The notes beneath the pieces were generated by a model. It saw only the letters and a program-made list of their open reading frames with translations. It made no database searches and was not told the origin of the DNA. DNA of 64,000 bases from Paracoccus aminovorans (GTDB lineage Bacteria > Pseudomonadota > Alphaproteobacteria > Rhodobacterales > Rhodobacteraceae): contig NZ_KQ955208.1 of the NCBI RefSeq assembly GCF_001546115.1, positions 624,929 through 688,928 on the forward strand, given 5' to 3'. Shown in pieces: positions 1 to 10,373 of this stretch (its first letter is position 1; each line of letters opens with the position of its first letter). A program made the translations under genes and the position numbers.

Positions 1-1
1 C

Positions 2-1387
2 GTGGCGCGGGTGACGGTGGCGCAGGCCTTCGCCGAGCTGGTCTCGACCGACTACCTGGCCAGCCGCGACCGGGCCGGGCATTTCATCTCGGACGCCATC
101 GAGCGCCATCTCGAGGCCGAGCCGGCTGGTTCTGTCCCGGCCCTCGCCCCCGCGGTGCCGCGCTTCGACTGGGACAGCAAGCTCGAGGGCCGCTTCGGCA
201 GCGCCCGCCGCTCGGACCGCGAGCGCGACTGGCGCCGCTTTGCCTATCCCTTCATCTACGGCCAGGCCGATCCGACGCTGGTCGACCACGCCGCCTGGCG
301 CGACTGCGCCATGCGCACGCTGGGCCGGCGCGAATTCGACAGCGTGACCGGCGATCTCTACGACGCCGACGATGCCGAACTGGTCGATCACATCGCGCGC
401 CAGATCCTGCCCCGGCGCGGCATCGCCGCCCATCAGGGCGAGATCCTGCTGACCATGGGGGCGCAGAACGCGCTGTGGCTGGCGGCGCAGGTGCTGCTGC
501 GGCCCGGCGCCTCCTGCGCGGTCGAGGACCCGTCCTATCCCGGCCAGCGCGAGATCCTGTCGGCCAGCGGCGCGCGGCTCTTGCCGGTGCCGGTCGATGC
601 CCACGGCCTGCCGCCCGATGCGGTGCCGGCGGGCGTGGCCGCGGTCTTTACCACCGCCAGCCACCAATGCCCGACCAATTCCACCATGCCGCTGGCCCGC
701 CGCAAGGAACTGCTGGCGCGGGCCGAGGCGCAGGGCTTTGCCGTGGTCGAGGACGATTACGAATTCGAGATGTCCTTCGCCGGCGCCCCCTCGCCCGCGC
801 TCAAGGCCATCGACCGGGCCGGGGCGGTGATCTATATCGGCAGCTTCTCGAAATCGGTGTTTCCGGGCGTGCGGCTGGGCTATCTGGTCGCCGATCCCCG
901 CTTTATCGCCGAGGCGCGGGCGCTGCGCGGCATGGCGCTGCGCCATCCGCCCGGCCACATGCAGCGCACGCTGGCGCATTTCCTGTCGCTGGGCCATTAC
1001 GACGCCCAGGCCAATCGCATGCGCCGCGCCTATGCCCGCCGCCGGGCCGTCATGCTGGAGGCCATCGCGCGAGAGGGCCTGCAACTCGCCTCGCCCGAGG
1101 CCAACGGCGGCTCCAGCTTCTGGCTGGCGACCGGCGGCGTCGACTCCTCGGCGCTGACCGAGGCGCTGAAGGCCCGCGACGTGCTGATCGAGCCGGGATG
1201 GCCCTTCTTTGCCGATCCGGCGCGCGGGCGGGGCTTCTTCCGACTGGCCTATTCCTCGATCTCGGCCGAGCGCATCCCCGAGGGCATCCGCCGCATCGCC
1301 GAGGCGATCCGCAGCGAGCCGCACGGAAATGTCATGGCATCCCGCTTGACCAAGCCGGGCAGCGATGGCTTTCAGGAGGAGCCCTGA
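2..1387 (+). CDS. MocR/PdxR-type GntR-family regulator with aminotransferase domain (5' partial)
   Basis: This is the C-terminal 461 residues of a MocR-type transcription regulator, cut by the left edge. The first 30 residues (RVTVAQAFAELVSTDYL) are the second half of a GntR winged helix, so the true start lies outside the window and the GTG at position 2 is probably internal. From about residue 80 it is a fold-type I PLP aminotransferase domain, with the presumed PLP lysine K284 in GSFSKSVFPGVRLGY and the aspartate in EDDYE near residue 252. Such proteins sense PLP-linked ligands and control amine, taurine, GABA or pyridoxine genes. The target here cannot be told. A dsbA-like gene follows after 14 bases. 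Confidence 0.9.
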   Translation: MARVTVAQAFAELVSTDYLASRDRAGHFISDAIERHLEAEPAGSVPALAPAVPRFDWDSKLEGRFGSARRSDRERDWRRFAYPFIYGQADPTLVDHAAWRDCAMRTLGRREFDSVTGDLYDADDAELVDHIARQILPRRGIAAHQGEILLTMGAQNALWLAAQVLLRPGASCAVEDPSYPGQREILSASGARLLPVPVDAHGLPPDAVPAGVAAVFTTASHQCPTNSTMPLARRKELLARAEAQGFAVVEDDYEFEMSFAGAPSPALKAIDRAGAVIYIGSFSKSVFPGVRLGYLVADPRFIAEARALRGMALRHPPGHMQRTLAHFLSLGHYDAQANRMRRAYARRRAVMLEAIAREGLQLASPEANGGSSFWLATGGVDSSALTEALKARDVLIEPGWPFFADPARGRGFFRLAYSSISAERIPEGIRRIAEAIRSEPHGNVMASRLTKPGSDGFQEEP

Positions 1388-1401
1388 GGAAAGGATCATC
1401 C

Positions 1402-2019
1402 ATGCGCCGCCCCCTTGCCGCAATCGCCGTCGCGCTGAGCCTCGGGCTGTCGCTGGTGCCGGGCCTTACCCCGGCACAGGACGCGGCCGAGATCGCCGCG
1501 ATCAAGCGCGCCGTCTTCGACGCGCCGGACCTGCCGGTCATGGGCAATGCGCGGGGCGACGTGGTGCTGGTCGAGTTTTCCGACTACAATTGCGGCTTCT
1601 GCCGCAAATCCGCCCCCGAGGTCACGGCCTTCCTGAAATCCGACCCCGGCGTCAAGCTGGTGGTGCATGAGATCCCGATCTTCGGCGAGGGCTCGCATCA
1701 CGCCGCCCGGGCCGCGCTGGCCGCGCGGGCGCAGGGAAAATACCCGCAGTTCCACCGGGCGCTGATGGCCGTGCGCGGCAGGGCCGAGGAGGCTTCGGTG
1801 CTGCGCGTCGCGCGCGAGGTCGGGCTGGACGTGGCACGGCTGCAACGCGACATGGAAGCGCCCGAGATCACCGCCCGCATCGAGCGGTCGCTGCAGCTGG
1901 CCGACGAGATCGGCTTGGTCGGCACGCCCAGCTTCGTCGTCGGCGACCGGGCGGTCTTCGGCTATCTGCCGCGCGCCGACCTGGCCGAACTGGTGGCCGA
2001 GGCCCGGGCCGCGCACTGA
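1402..2019 (+). CDS. DsbA-family thiol-disulfide oxidoreductase
   Basis: A 205-residue secreted thioredoxin-fold protein. It has an N-terminal signal peptide (residues 1-26, cleavage near PAQ), a CGFC redox centre at C64-C67 in SDYNCGFCRKS, and a cis-proline loop GTPSFVVG near residue 174. The fold resembles DsbA/BdbD or DsbG-like proteins that oxidise or isomerise periplasmic thiols. The start is the ATG behind the AGGAAAGGA ribosome site. The open frame continues far upstream, but only as a shadow of the regulator gene. It follows the MocR gene closely and may be cotranscribed with it. The substrate is unknown. Confidence 0.88.
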   Translation: MRRPLAAIAVALSLGLSLVPGLTPAQDAAEIAAIKRAVFDAPDLPVMGNARGDVVLVEFSDYNCGFCRKSAPEVTAFLKSDPGVKLVVHEIPIFGEGSHHAARAALAARAQGKYPQFHRALMAVRGRAEEASVLRVAREVGLDVARLQRDMEAPEITARIERSLQLADEIGLVGTPSFVVGDRAVFGYLPRADLAELVAEARAAH

Positions 2020-2036
2020 CCCGCCCCCGAAACGCC

Positions 2037-2072
2037 GGACGCGCCCGGGGCGGGATGCCGCCGGGCGCGTCC
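2037..2072. terminator. strong hairpin between convergent dsbA-like gene and trpB
   Basis: A perfect 12-bp inverted repeat (GGACGCGCCCGG, 12-nt loop, CCGGGCGCGTCC) lies in the 78-bp gap between the two convergent genes. Neither side has a clear T-run, so it may be a bidirectional or Rho-assisted terminator, or a 3'-end stabiliser. Confidence 0.55.
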
Positions 2073-2097
2073 TGATGCGTGCGGAACGGGACCGCTT

Positions 2098-3330
<1,233 letters not shown>

Positions 3331-3355
3331 GGCTGTCCTCGCGCGCGGTCGGGGT

Positions 3356-3377
3356 GGGTATTTGGGGAGCAAAGAAG
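3356..3377 (-). repeat. dispersed intergenic element, copy 1 (CTTCTTTGCTC...AAATACCC)
   Basis: Read on the minus strand it begins 5 bases after the GNAT stop codon, in the gap before trpB. It matches copies 2 and 3 nearly base for base (CTTCTTTGCTC, 4 variable bases, AAATACCC). Confidence 0.6.
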
Positions 3378-3381
3378 TCCC

Positions 3382-3834
3382 TTAGAGGGATTTCTTATAT
3401 CCGATATGCGAAGCGGTAAAGCCGAGCCGGTCGTAGAAGCGATGCGCGTCGGTCCGGCTGCGGTTGGTGGTGAATTGCAGCAGCGTGCAGCCGGCGGCGC
3501 GGGCGCGGGTCTCGGCATCGCGGATCAGGGCCGCGCCGATGCCCTGGCCGCGCAGGTCGGGGCGGACGCGGACGCCCTCGATCTGGGCGCGGCGGGCGGC
3601 GGTCAGCGACAGGCCCGAGATGCAGGTCAGCTGGTAGCAGGCGATGACGTCATCCCCGAGCAGGCCGACGATCAGCCGGTTCGCGGCCTCGGCCTGCATG
3701 GCGTCGAAAGCGGCGAGATAGGGTGCGAGATCGCCGCTTTCGCGCCCGCGGCCCAGCGGGTCGTCGCGCAGGAGCGCCAGCACCGCGGGAACCTCGTCGC
3801 GCCGGGCCTCGCGAAAGGCGACGGGTGGCGTCAC
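3382..3834 (-). CDS. GNAT-family N-acetyltransferase
   Basis: A 150-residue single-domain acetyltransferase. The acetyl-CoA pyrophosphate loop [13 protein letters not shown] (about residues 93-105) and the C-terminal [10 protein letters not shown] motif are typical of GNAT proteins that acetylate small amines or protein termini. The GTG start overlaps the trpF stop codon (GTGA), which indicates translational coupling inside the trpF-trpB block. No tryptophan role is known for such proteins, so its place here may simply be an insertion into the operon. The substrate is not predictable. Confidence 0.85.
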   Translation of the reverse strand: MTPPVAFREARRDEVPAVLALLRDDPLGRGRESGDLAPYLAAFDAMQAEAANRLIVGLLGDDVIACYQLTCISGLSLTAARRAQIEGVRVRPDLRGQGIGAALIRDAETRARAAGCTLLQFTTNRSRTDAHRFYDRLGFTASHIGYKKSL

Positions 3835-4478
3835 AGGATCGGCGCGGTGGCGCGGGCGGCGAAGCGGCGGATACGCTCGGGATCCTTGACGCCGGGGGCG
3901 CTTTCGACGCCCGAGGACACGTCGACGCCGGGCGCCCGGGTCAGGCGGATCGCCTCGTGCACATTGTCCGGGGTCAGGCCGCCGGCGAGCAGCCAGGGCT
4001 TCAGGATCTGCCGGCCGGCAAGCAGGCGCCAGTCGAAGGCGAGGCCGTTGCCGCCGGGCAGCTCGGCACCCTTGGGGGGTTTCGCATCGATCAGCAGCAT
4101 GTCCGCGACCAGCCCATAGTCCCAGAGCTGGTCCAGATCGGCGGGCTCGGCCACGCCGACCGCCTTCATCACCGGCAGGCCGGTCAGGGCGCGGACCTCG
4201 GCCACCCGGGCCGGGGTTTCTTCGCCGTGCAGCTGGATCAGGTCCAGGGGCACGCGGTCCAGAACCGCAGTCAGGGCCGCGTCGTCGGGGTTCACGAAGA
4301 GCCCGACCTTGGCGATGCCCAGCGGCACCTGTACCGCCAGCGCCGCTGCCTGTTCGGCGCTGACGTGTCGTGGCGATTTCGGGAAGAAGACGAAACCGAC
4401 ATAGCGGGCGCCGGATTCGACGGCCGCCGAAAGGCCGGCGGCCTCGGTCAGGCCGCAGATCTTGACGGAGACGGCCAT
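3831..4478 (-). CDS. trpF: phosphoribosylanthranilate isomerase
   Basis: A 215-residue TIM-barrel enzyme that isomerises N-(5-phosphoribosyl)anthranilate to CdRP in tryptophan synthesis. It begins [11 protein letters not shown] with the family's catalytic cysteine at C8. The C-terminal phosphate-binding segments [10 protein letters not shown] and [16 protein letters not shown] are present. Its start is 5 bases downstream of the lapA-like stop codon on the same strand, and its stop overlaps the GNAT start. The upstream open frame (to 4619) is shadow coding within the lapA-like gene. Confidence 0.96.
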   Translation of the reverse strand: MAVSVKICGLTEAAGLSAAVESGARYVGFVFFPKSPRHVSAEQAAALAVQVPLGIAKVGLFVNPDDAALTAVLDRVPLDLIQLHGEETPARVAEVRALTGLPVMKAVGVAEPADLDQLWDYGLVADMLLIDAKPPKGAELPGGNGLAFDWRLLAGRQILKPWLLAGGLTPDNVHEAIRLTRAPGVDVSSGVESAPGVKDPERIRRFAARATAPIL

Positions 4479-4482
4479 GGCT

Positions 4483-4878
4483 TCAGCGCGGCGCCGGCAG
4501 GGTGCTGCCCGAGGCGGCGGGCGTCTTGCCGGCATTGTCGAGGATCGCCAGCACCTCGTCGCGGGGCGCAGCGGCCTGGGTCTGGCGCAGGTGGCCCATC
4601 TCGCGCTGCAGATCGGCAAGATGCTGGGCGCGGCGGTTGGATTCGGCGCGCAGATGCGACTCGCGCAGCCATTCCCAGATGAGGCCGACCAGCACGCCGA
4701 AGACCATGGCCAGGAACAGCGCCACGAAGGCCGGCATGGTCAGCGACCATTGCCCACCGGCAAAGGGCGCCACGGCCGGCGGCAGCAGGCTGACGGTGAT
4801 CATGTCGCGGTTCGCCGCCGCGACCAGCACCAGCACCACGGCCAGAATGACAAAGAAAGCGAACCGGATCGCGCGCAT
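4483..4878 (-). CDS. LapA-like (DUF1049) membrane protein
   Basis: A 131-residue inner-membrane protein with two hydrophobic segments (about residues 4-22 and 47-68) followed by a charged, probably coiled-coil cytoplasmic tail ([21 protein letters not shown]). This layout matches LapA/YciS, the DUF1049 family linked in E. coli to lipopolysaccharide assembly and FtsH control of LpxC. The ihfB-lapA-trpF order is a conserved alphaproteobacterial arrangement. It is probably cotranscribed with ihfB. The role in this organism is inferred from the family only. Confidence 0.8.
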   Translation of the reverse strand: MRAIRFAFFVILAVVLVLVAAANRDMITVSLLPPAVAPFAGGQWSLTMPAFVALFLAMVFGVLVGLIWEWLRESHLRAESNRRAQHLADLQREMGHLRQTQAAAPRDEVLAILDNAGKTPAASGSTLPAPR

Positions 4879-4927
4879 GGCTTACCCCGCAGAATGAAAT
4901 GCCCTCACGGGCCGGCGACAATCTGGC

Positions 4928-5215
4928 CTATTCGGCCTCGCCGTTCAACCGTTCGCGCAGAAGCTTGCCGGTCTTGAAGAAGGGCACGTGCTTTTCGTCC
5001 ACGCTGACCGACTCGCCGGTGCGGGGGTTGCGGCCCTGGCGCGCGTCGCGCTTTTTCACCGAGAAGGCGCCGAAGCCGCGCAGCTCGACCCGGTCGCCGC
5101 GCGCCATGGCGTCGATGATCTCTTCGAACACCGTGTTCACGATCCGCTCGACGTCGCGCTGGAACAGGTGGGGATTCTCCTCGGAGATTTTCTGGATCAG
5201 TTCGGATCGGATCAT
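4928..5215 (-). CDS. ihfB: integration host factor subunit beta
   Basis: A 95-residue HU/IHF-family DNA-bending protein. It opens [18 protein letters not shown] and carries the beta-ribbon core [20 protein letters not shown], which inserts into the minor groove. It pairs with the IhfA encoded at 47.6 kb to make sharp bends for replication, recombination and promoter architecture. The ATG start is chosen by homology; the longer frame adds 16 non-conserved residues. A candidate promoter lies about 45 bases upstream (5259-5286). Confidence 0.95.
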   Translation of the reverse strand: MIRSELIQKISEENPHLFQRDVERIVNTVFEEIIDAMARGDRVELRGFGAFSVKKRDARQGRNPRTGESVSVDEKHVPFFKTGKLLRERLNGEAE

Positions 5216-5258
5216 TGCGCTTCCTGAATCTGGAGGGTCCAAGGGTTCCTGTCGCCCG

Positions 5259-5286
5259 ATCATAGTCCGGGCAGCCGGGCAATCAA
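5259..5286 (-). promoter_or_regulatory. candidate sigma70-type promoter for ihfB
   Basis: On the minus strand: TTGATT, 16-base spacer, TATGAT, ending 44 bases before the ihfB ATG. Both hexamers are close to consensus. No start-site data are available. Confidence 0.55.
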
Positions 5287-5360
5287 TCGGTGAACGCGGC
5301 CGGACGCGGTTTGGTTGCGGTATATATCAACACTTTATGGTGCAGAAATGGCGACCGGGC

Positions 5361-5395
5361 AATGAAAAGCGCCCCCGGCAGGACCGGGGGCGCCA
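5361..5395 (-). terminator. Rho-independent terminator of rpsA
   Basis: The minus strand shows a perfect 10-bp GC stem (GCGCCCCCGG, 5-nt loop, CCGGGGGCGC) followed by TTTTCATT, about 25 bases after the rpsA stop. It separates rpsA from the ihfB promoter. Confidence 0.85.
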
Positions 5396-5415
5396 TTTTC
5401 AGCCGATCGCGCGGA

Positions 5416-7095
5416 TCAGCCCTTGTTCTTCAGCGCGGCGCCCAGGATGTCGCCCAGCGAGGCGCCCGAATCCGAGCTGCCATACTGTTCGACGGCTTCC
5501 TTCTCTTCAGCGATCTCGCGTGCCTTGATCGACAGGCCCAGGCGACGGGTCTTGGTGTCGATGTTGGTGACACGGACGTCGACATGGTCACCGACCTGGA
5601 AGCGCTCGGGGCGCTGGTCCTGGCGGTCGCGGGCCAGGTCCGAACGACGGATGAAGGATTTCATGCCGTTGTATTCGACCTCGATGCCGCCGTCCTCGAT
5701 CGCCGTCACGGTGACGGTGATGACCGAGCCGCGCTTCACGCCTTCGACCGCTTCGGCCATGGCGTCGTTTTCCAGCGCCTTGATCGACAGCGAGATGCGT
5801 TCCTTGTCGATGTCGACTTCCTGCACGACCGCCTTGACGACGTCGCCCTTGCGGAAGTCCTGGATCGCGTCCTCGCCGCGGGCATCCCACGAGATGTCCG
5901 ACAGGTGGACCATGCCGTCGATATCGCCTTCCAGGCCGACGAACAGACCGAATTCGGTGATGTTCTTGACCTCGCCCTCGATGACGGTGCCGACCGGGTG
6001 GGTCTCGGCGAAGACTTCCCACGGGTTGCGCATGGTCTGCTTCAGACCCAGCGACACGCGGCGCTTGGCTTCGTCGATCTCCAGCACCATCACGTCAACC
6101 TCTTGCGAGGTCGAGACGATCTTGCCGGGGTGGACGTTCTTCTTGGTCCAGCTCATTTCCGAGACGTGGACCAGGCCCTCGACGCCGGCTTCCAGCTCCA
6201 CGAAGGCGCCGTAGTCGGTGATGTTGGTCACGCGGCCGGAATGCACCGAGCCGATCGGGAACTTCGAGCCCACGGTATCCCACGGATCGGCCTGCAGCTG
6301 CTTCATGCCCAGGCTGATGCGGTGGGTGTCCTTGTTGATCTTGACGACCTGGACCTTGACGGTCTCGCCGATCGACAGGATCTCGGACGGGTGGTTGACG
6401 CGGCGCCAGGCCATGTCGGTGACGTGCAGCAGGCCGTCGACGCCGCCCAGGTCAACGAAGGCACCGTATTCGGTGATGTTCTTGACCACGCCCTCGACCG
6501 TCTGACCTTCGGTCAGGTTGGCGATGACTTCGGCGCGCTGTTCGGCGCGGGACTCTTCCAGGATGGCGCGGCGCGACACGACGATATTGCCGCGGCGGCG
6601 GTCCATCTTCAGGATCTGGAACGGCTGTTTCAGACCCATCAGCGGGCCGGCATCGCGCACGGGGCGCACGTCAACTTGCGATCCGGGCAGGAAGGCGACA
6701 GCGCCGCCCAGGTCGACCGTGAAGCCGCCCTTGACGCGACCGAAGATGGCGCCTTCGACGCGCTCTTCGGCGGCATAGGCTTTCTCCAGGCGGTCCCAGG
6801 CTTCCTCGCGGCGGGCTTTCTCGCGCGAGATCGAGGCTTCGCCACGGGCGTTCTCGACGCGGTCCAGATAGACCTCGACCTCGTCGCCGACCTGGATGTT
6901 CGGGGCTTCGCCGGGGTTCGCGAATTCTTTCAGATCGACGCGGCCTTCCATCTTGTAGCCGACGTCGATGATGGCCTGGCCCGCCTCGATGGCGATGACC
7001 TTGCCCTTGACGACCGAACCTTCGTCCGGGGTGTCGATTTCGAGGCTTTCGTTCAGGAGGGCCTCGAATTCCTCCATGGTCGCTTTAGCGCACAT
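5416..7095 (-). CDS. rpsA: 30S ribosomal protein S1
   Basis: A 559-residue protein made of six S1 (OB-fold) RNA-binding repeats. Each shows the family signature, for example ITEYGAFVDLGGVDGLLHVTD, ITDYGAFVELEAGVEGLVHV and ITEFGLFVGLEGDIDGMVHL. S1 binds mRNA leaders and helps the 30S subunit unfold structured initiation regions. The start MCAKATMEEF follows a GGAAAC site 8 bases upstream; an internal ATG six codons later (MEEFEALL) is an alternative. It sits between the cmk/NMO pair and ihfB. A candidate promoter at 7251-7279 gives a leader of about 150 bases. Confidence 0.98.
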   Translation of the reverse strand: MCAKATMEEFEALLNESLEIDTPDEGSVVKGKVIAIEAGQAIIDVGYKMEGRVDLKEFANPGEAPNIQVGDEVEVYLDRVENARGEASISREKARREEAWDRLEKAYAAEERVEGAIFGRVKGGFTVDLGGAVAFLPGSQVDVRPVRDAGPLMGLKQPFQILKMDRRRGNIVVSRRAILEESRAEQRAEVIANLTEGQTVEGVVKNITEYGAFVDLGGVDGLLHVTDMAWRRVNHPSEILSIGETVKVQVVKINKDTHRISLGMKQLQADPWDTVGSKFPIGSVHSGRVTNITDYGAFVELEAGVEGLVHVSEMSWTKKNVHPGKIVSTSQEVDVMVLEIDEAKRRVSLGLKQTMRNPWEVFAETHPVGTVIEGEVKNITEFGLFVGLEGDIDGMVHLSDISWDARGEDAIQDFRKGDVVKAVVQEVDIDKERISLSIKALENDAMAEAVEGVKRGSVITVTVTAIEDGGIEVEYNGMKSFIRRSDLARDRQDQRPERFQVGDHVDVRVTNIDTKTRRLGLSIKAREIAEEKEAVEQYGSSDSGASLGDILGAALKNKG

Positions 7096-7250
7096 ATATA
7101 ATCAGTTTCCTTTGCACGGTTTTCTGGCCTTGCGGTTGGCTCCGCCGGTCTTTTTGTAGTCATCCGGGATAAGCGCAAAGGGTCGCGGCTTGCGCCCGAC
7201 CCTGATGTGAAGCGGCCTGTCCTGGCCCCATCGCTTGTCCCGACGGGCGC

Positions 7251-7279
7251 CATATAGCGGCGATTGCCCGTCGAGGCAA
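7251..7279 (-). promoter_or_regulatory. candidate promoter for rpsA
   Basis: The minus strand reads TTGCCT, 17-base spacer, TATATG, just downstream of the NMO-like gene stop. It would give rpsA its own strong transcript, which fits its need for high expression. Confidence 0.5.
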
Positions 7280-7284
7280 GGCTT

Positions 7285-8328
7285 TCAGCCGGTTTTGCGG
7301 GCCTCGGCGATCTCGCGCGCCAGAGTCGCGACCAGGTCCGCGGCGGGCATCGCGCGCGCCCGGGCATAGCCGGTGCCGGCCCATTGCGCCGCGTAATCGG
7401 TGCCGCCGGCGGCGGCCAGCGCCTTGCCGGCGTCATAGGTGATCGGATAATCCGGCAGGGGCGGCGCCTCGGCGCTGGCGCCAAGCGCGGTCAGCCGGTT
7501 GGGAAAGCCCCGAGCCGGCCGGCCCGAGATCGCCCGCGTCATCACCGTCTCTTGCCCCGGCTGGCCCAGAAGGGCGCGATGCGGGGCCTTGGCCGCGGAT
7601 TCCGGGCAGGCGACGAAGGCGGTGCCCATCTGTACCGCGACCGCGCCGGCATCAAGGAAACGCACGGCATCGCGCCCGTCCATGATGCCGCCCGCCGCGA
7701 CCAGCGGCAGGCCCAAGGGGCGCAGGGCCTCGATCAGCGCCATGGTCGAAAGCTGCTCGTCCGGCCCGTCCGGGTCGAAGATGCCGCGATGGCCGCCGGC
7801 CTCGTAGCCCTGGGCGATGATGGCATCGAGCCCGGCGTCGCGGATCGCCTCGCCCTCGGCCAACGACGTGGCCGAGCCCGCGAGCAGCGCCCCGCTGGCG
7901 CGCAGCGCCGCCAGCTGGTCGGCGCGCGGCAGGCCGAAGTGGAAGCTGACCATCGCCGGCCGCGCCGCGACCACCGCGGCCAGCATGGCCTCGTCGACCA
8001 GGAAGCTGGTGAAGATCTCGCGCAGCGCGGCGGGGGGCTCGGCGCCCGCGCGGCGGAACTCGGGGGATAGATAGTCGAGCCAGGCCGCCTCGCGCGCCGG
8101 ATCGGCCGTGGCCGGGCGGTGGCAGAACAGGTTGACGTGATAGCGGTTCGAGCCGATGCGCTCCTGCACCTCGGCCATCATCGCCGCCCCTTGCGCGGCA
8201 CTGACGGTCGCAAGGCCCATGCCGCCCAAGGCGCCCGCCAGGCTGACCTCGGCCGCCAGCGCCGGCGTCGCGGTGCCGGCCATAGGCGCCTGCAGCACCG
8301 GTACGGTCAGTTCGGTCAAGATGCTCAT
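7285..8328 (-). CDS. NAD(P)H-dependent flavin oxidoreductase, nitronate monooxygenase-like
   Basis: A 347-residue TIM-barrel FMN enzyme of the nitronate monooxygenase/2-nitropropane dioxygenase family. It begins [20 protein letters not shown], has [11 protein letters not shown] (about residues 170-180, including the family histidine) and the FMN-phosphate loop [12 protein letters not shown]. Class members oxidise alkyl nitronates such as 3-nitropropionate, or act as quinone or enoyl reductases. The substrate is not set by sequence. The ATG overlaps the cmk stop (ATGA), so the two are coupled. Its position between cmk and rpsA is unusual, since those two are normally adjacent. Confidence 0.88.
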   Translation of the reverse strand: MSILTELTVPVLQAPMAGTATPALAAEVSLAGALGGMGLATVSAAQGAAMMAEVQERIGSNRYHVNLFCHRPATADPAREAAWLDYLSPEFRRAGAEPPAALREIFTSFLVDEAMLAAVVAARPAMVSFHFGLPRADQLAALRASGALLAGSATSLAEGEAIRDAGLDAIIAQGYEAGGHRGIFDPDGPDEQLSTMALIEALRPLGLPLVAAGGIMDGRDAVRFLDAGAVAVQMGTAFVACPESAAKAPHRALLGQPGQETVMTRAISGRPARGFPNRLTALGASAEAPPLPDYPITYDAGKALAAAGGTDYAAQWAGTGYARARAMPAADLVATLAREIAEARKTG

Positions 8329-8909
8329 GCTCCGGCCCTCCTCGCCGCGGCGATGGCGCGGGCCACCGCCTGTTCGATACTCATGTCGCTGGTGTCCAGA
8401 AGCAGCGCGTCCCCGGCCGGGCGCATCGGCGCCACGTCGCGGGCGGCGTCGCGGGCGTCGCGTTCGCGCAGCTCGGCCAGGATGGCGGTTTCGTCGGCCT
8501 GCAGCTCCAGCGCGCGGCGGCGGGCGCGCACATCGTCGCTGGCGGTGACATAAAGCTTCAGCTCGGCCTCGGGGCAGATCACCGTGCCGATGTCGCGCCC
8601 GTCCAGCACCGCGCCAGGCTCGGCCCGGGCGAAACGGCGCTGGAAATCGACCAGGGCGGCCCGCACCTCGGGGATGGCGGCGACGCGGCTTGCGGCCTGG
8701 CCGGCCTCGGCCGTGCGCAGGTCGTCGCGGGTCAGATCCCCCGGCGCCAGACCGCGCGCCGCTGCGACCGGATCGCCGCCAAGCGCGCCCACGGCACGAT
8801 ACAAGAGCCCGGTGTCCAGATGCTGAAAGCCCAGCTCCTGCGCCAGGGCGCGGGCGATGGTCCCCTTGCCCGAAGCGGCCGGCCCGTCGATGGCGATGGT
8901 AAAGGGCAT
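8325..8909 (-). CDS. cmk: cytidylate kinase
   Basis: A 194-residue (d)CMP kinase that phosphorylates CMP and dCMP with ATP. The P-loop [11 protein letters not shown] is at residues 7-17. The CMP-binding segment [11 protein letters not shown] and the [20 protein letters not shown] stretch are diagnostic. It is slightly shorter than the E. coli enzyme (227 residues), mainly in the CMP-binding insert. It heads the minus-strand block running through the flavin oxidoreductase to rpsA, and overlaps the next gene by 4 bases. Confidence 0.95.
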   Translation of the reverse strand: MPFTIAIDGPAASGKGTIARALAQELGFQHLDTGLLYRAVGALGGDPVAAARGLAPGDLTRDDLRTAEAGQAASRVAAIPEVRAALVDFQRRFARAEPGAVLDGRDIGTVICPEAELKLYVTASDDVRARRRALELQADETAILAELRERDARDAARDVAPMRPAGDALLLDTSDMSIEQAVARAIAAARRAGA

Positions 8910-9342
8910 GTCGTCCTCGGCCTAGAAAACAGAGCCGGATCTGGCGGGACCGGCCGACCGGCAAGGCCCCGGCCTCGCGGCCAACATGGTGCCGACCGCA
9001 GGGACGGCGAGACCAGGCCGAACCATTCCCGGAGGGCACTTGCTTCGTTTTATCAATTCGCTCCCATGTCCGCGCCCTGCACACCGAGATCGTCTTGTGC
9101 CCGGCTCGTCCGGTCGTGTGCCGCAACCTAGCAACGCCCCGAGCCGCAGGCAAGCCGAGATAGGTGACGGAAAAAATGTGAGGCCCTGCCCCGGCAGGAT
9201 CCGCATGCCCCCGGTGCCCTCGCCGCCCTTCTCGCCCGCCCCATCGCATCGCAGCCGCACCAATTACCCGATGCCCGAGCTGGGGCGGACGATGGGCGGC
9301 ACCTCGAAAAGCACCGTGTCGAAGCGGTGCAGGGAATGAGCC
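8910..9342. other. non-coding stretch upstream of cmk
   Basis: No open frame here has codon use or motifs of a real gene. It should hold the cmk promoter. No aroA is found upstream of cmk; instead this stretch runs into the transposase remnant, so the boundary may mark a past insertion or deletion. Confidence 0.5.
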
Positions 9343-9965
9343 ATGCTGCGCCACTGGTTCAAGACCTATGGCGAAGACGAGAGGCTTGGCGAGCGCCTGA
9401 ACCGCCCGAATGGCCTATCTCTGGCTGGACGCCACCTTCCAGATGCGCCAAGGCGGCCGCATCGTGCCGGTCGCGGCCTGATCGCCGTCGCCGCCAACAG
9501 CCGGCGAGATCATCGGTCTTGCTATCGGACCTTTGCAAGCCGAGACCTTCTGGATCGAGTTCCTGCGTTCCCTGATTGGCGGGATCCGGCTGGTGAACAG
9601 CCCTCGGCGGCAAAACGGCCCGCTGGACCGTATGTGCCCCGCCTCGACCCTTGCCGGCCTCAAGGCCGCTATCGCCCGGGTTTTCGAAGCCACCTGGCAG
9701 CGCTGTCGCGTTTACTGGATGGAACGTCCTTGCCATGTCTCGCGCGGCCAGAACTGTCTTGGCTGCCGCGATCCGCCAGGCTTTCGCCCAGCCCGACCGG
9801 CCAGACCGGCGCAAGAGCTCCGCGCCGAACAGCGGATAGCCGGGCGCGGTTGGAGGAGGGACCAAGGCCTGGCACCTCGCATGGAGCACCTCCTGGTTCG
9901 CCAGTCGGTGCTCGCCACTTTTCCAGGGCAGTCCAGTCGCCCGATACCGCGCAGAAGCGAGATCA
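9343..9965 (+). pseudogene. decayed IS256-family (mutator-type) transposase
   Basis: Pieces of one IS256 transposase appear in order but in different frames. AYLWLDATFQMRQGGRIVPV (from 9413, frame 2) ends at a TGA. LIAVAANS follows in frame 1, then GEIIGLAIG and ETFWIEFLRSLIGGI in frame 2, then GLKAAIARVFEATWQRCRV. AAAIRQAFAQPDR is in frame 3, and a degraded VADSRARL-like piece is in frame 1. The D-x-T and ATWQRCRVH-like blocks are hallmarks of the family. At least four frame changes make it nonfunctional. The catalytic C-terminal third and both terminal repeats are missing or unrecognisable. Confidence 0.82.
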
Positions 9966-10032
9966 TGCCTCAATCCTGCAGGCCCAGGGCAAGGCACTGG
10001 CAGATCCCGAGCTGCTGGGCGCCTCCCCAGCG

Positions 10033-10284
10033 CTAGATCATGTTCAATGCGGCCTTGTACATCTCGAGGATGGCTTCCTCTTCGGCGATGTCGTCCTTGT
10101 CGCGCTTGCGCAGCGCGATGACCTTGCGCATGACCTTGGTGTCGTAGCCGCGCGCCTTCGCCTCGGCCATCAGCTCTTTCTGCTGCTCGGTCACGTCCTT
10201 CTTTTCCGCCTCGAGCTGCTCGTATTGCTCGATGAACTGACGCAGCTCTCCGGCCGCGATGCCATAGGCGTTGTCGTCCTGCAT
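10033..10284 (-). CDS. gapR: GapR-family (DUF2312) nucleoid-associated protein
   Basis: An 83-residue, highly charged, mostly helical protein (MQDDNAYGIAAGELRQFIEQ then a long coiled coil). It matches DUF2312/GapR, the alphaproteobacterial protein that encircles overtwisted AT-rich DNA and supports replication and chromosome segregation. Length and N-terminus fit the family closely. It is a single-gene unit, divergent from the small membrane gene at 10374 and followed by the transposase remnant. Function is taken from Caulobacter GapR. Confidence 0.9.
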   Translation of the reverse strand: MQDDNAYGIAAGELRQFIEQYEQLEAEKKDVTEQQKELMAEAKARGYDTKVMRKVIALRKRDKDDIAEEEAILEMYKAALNMI

Positions 10285-10373
10285 GATCCGCTCCTTGTTT
10301 TGCCGCCGGGTCTAGGCGGTCTTGCGGGCGGGTGCAATCGCCGCTAGGCCGTGCCCGGCAAACGGAGGGCGCG

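Noticed and set aside
5290-7101. 603-codon plus-strand open frame over rpsA
   Set aside because: It is an antisense shadow of rpsA, caused by high GC at third codon positions. It is rich in Asp, Val, Gly and Leu in a pattern mirroring S1 codons, with no family match.
8922-9263. 113-codon minus-strand frame upstream of cmk
   Set aside because: Its composition is random-like and rich in Arg, Cys and Pro, it has no ribosome site, and no similarity was recognised.
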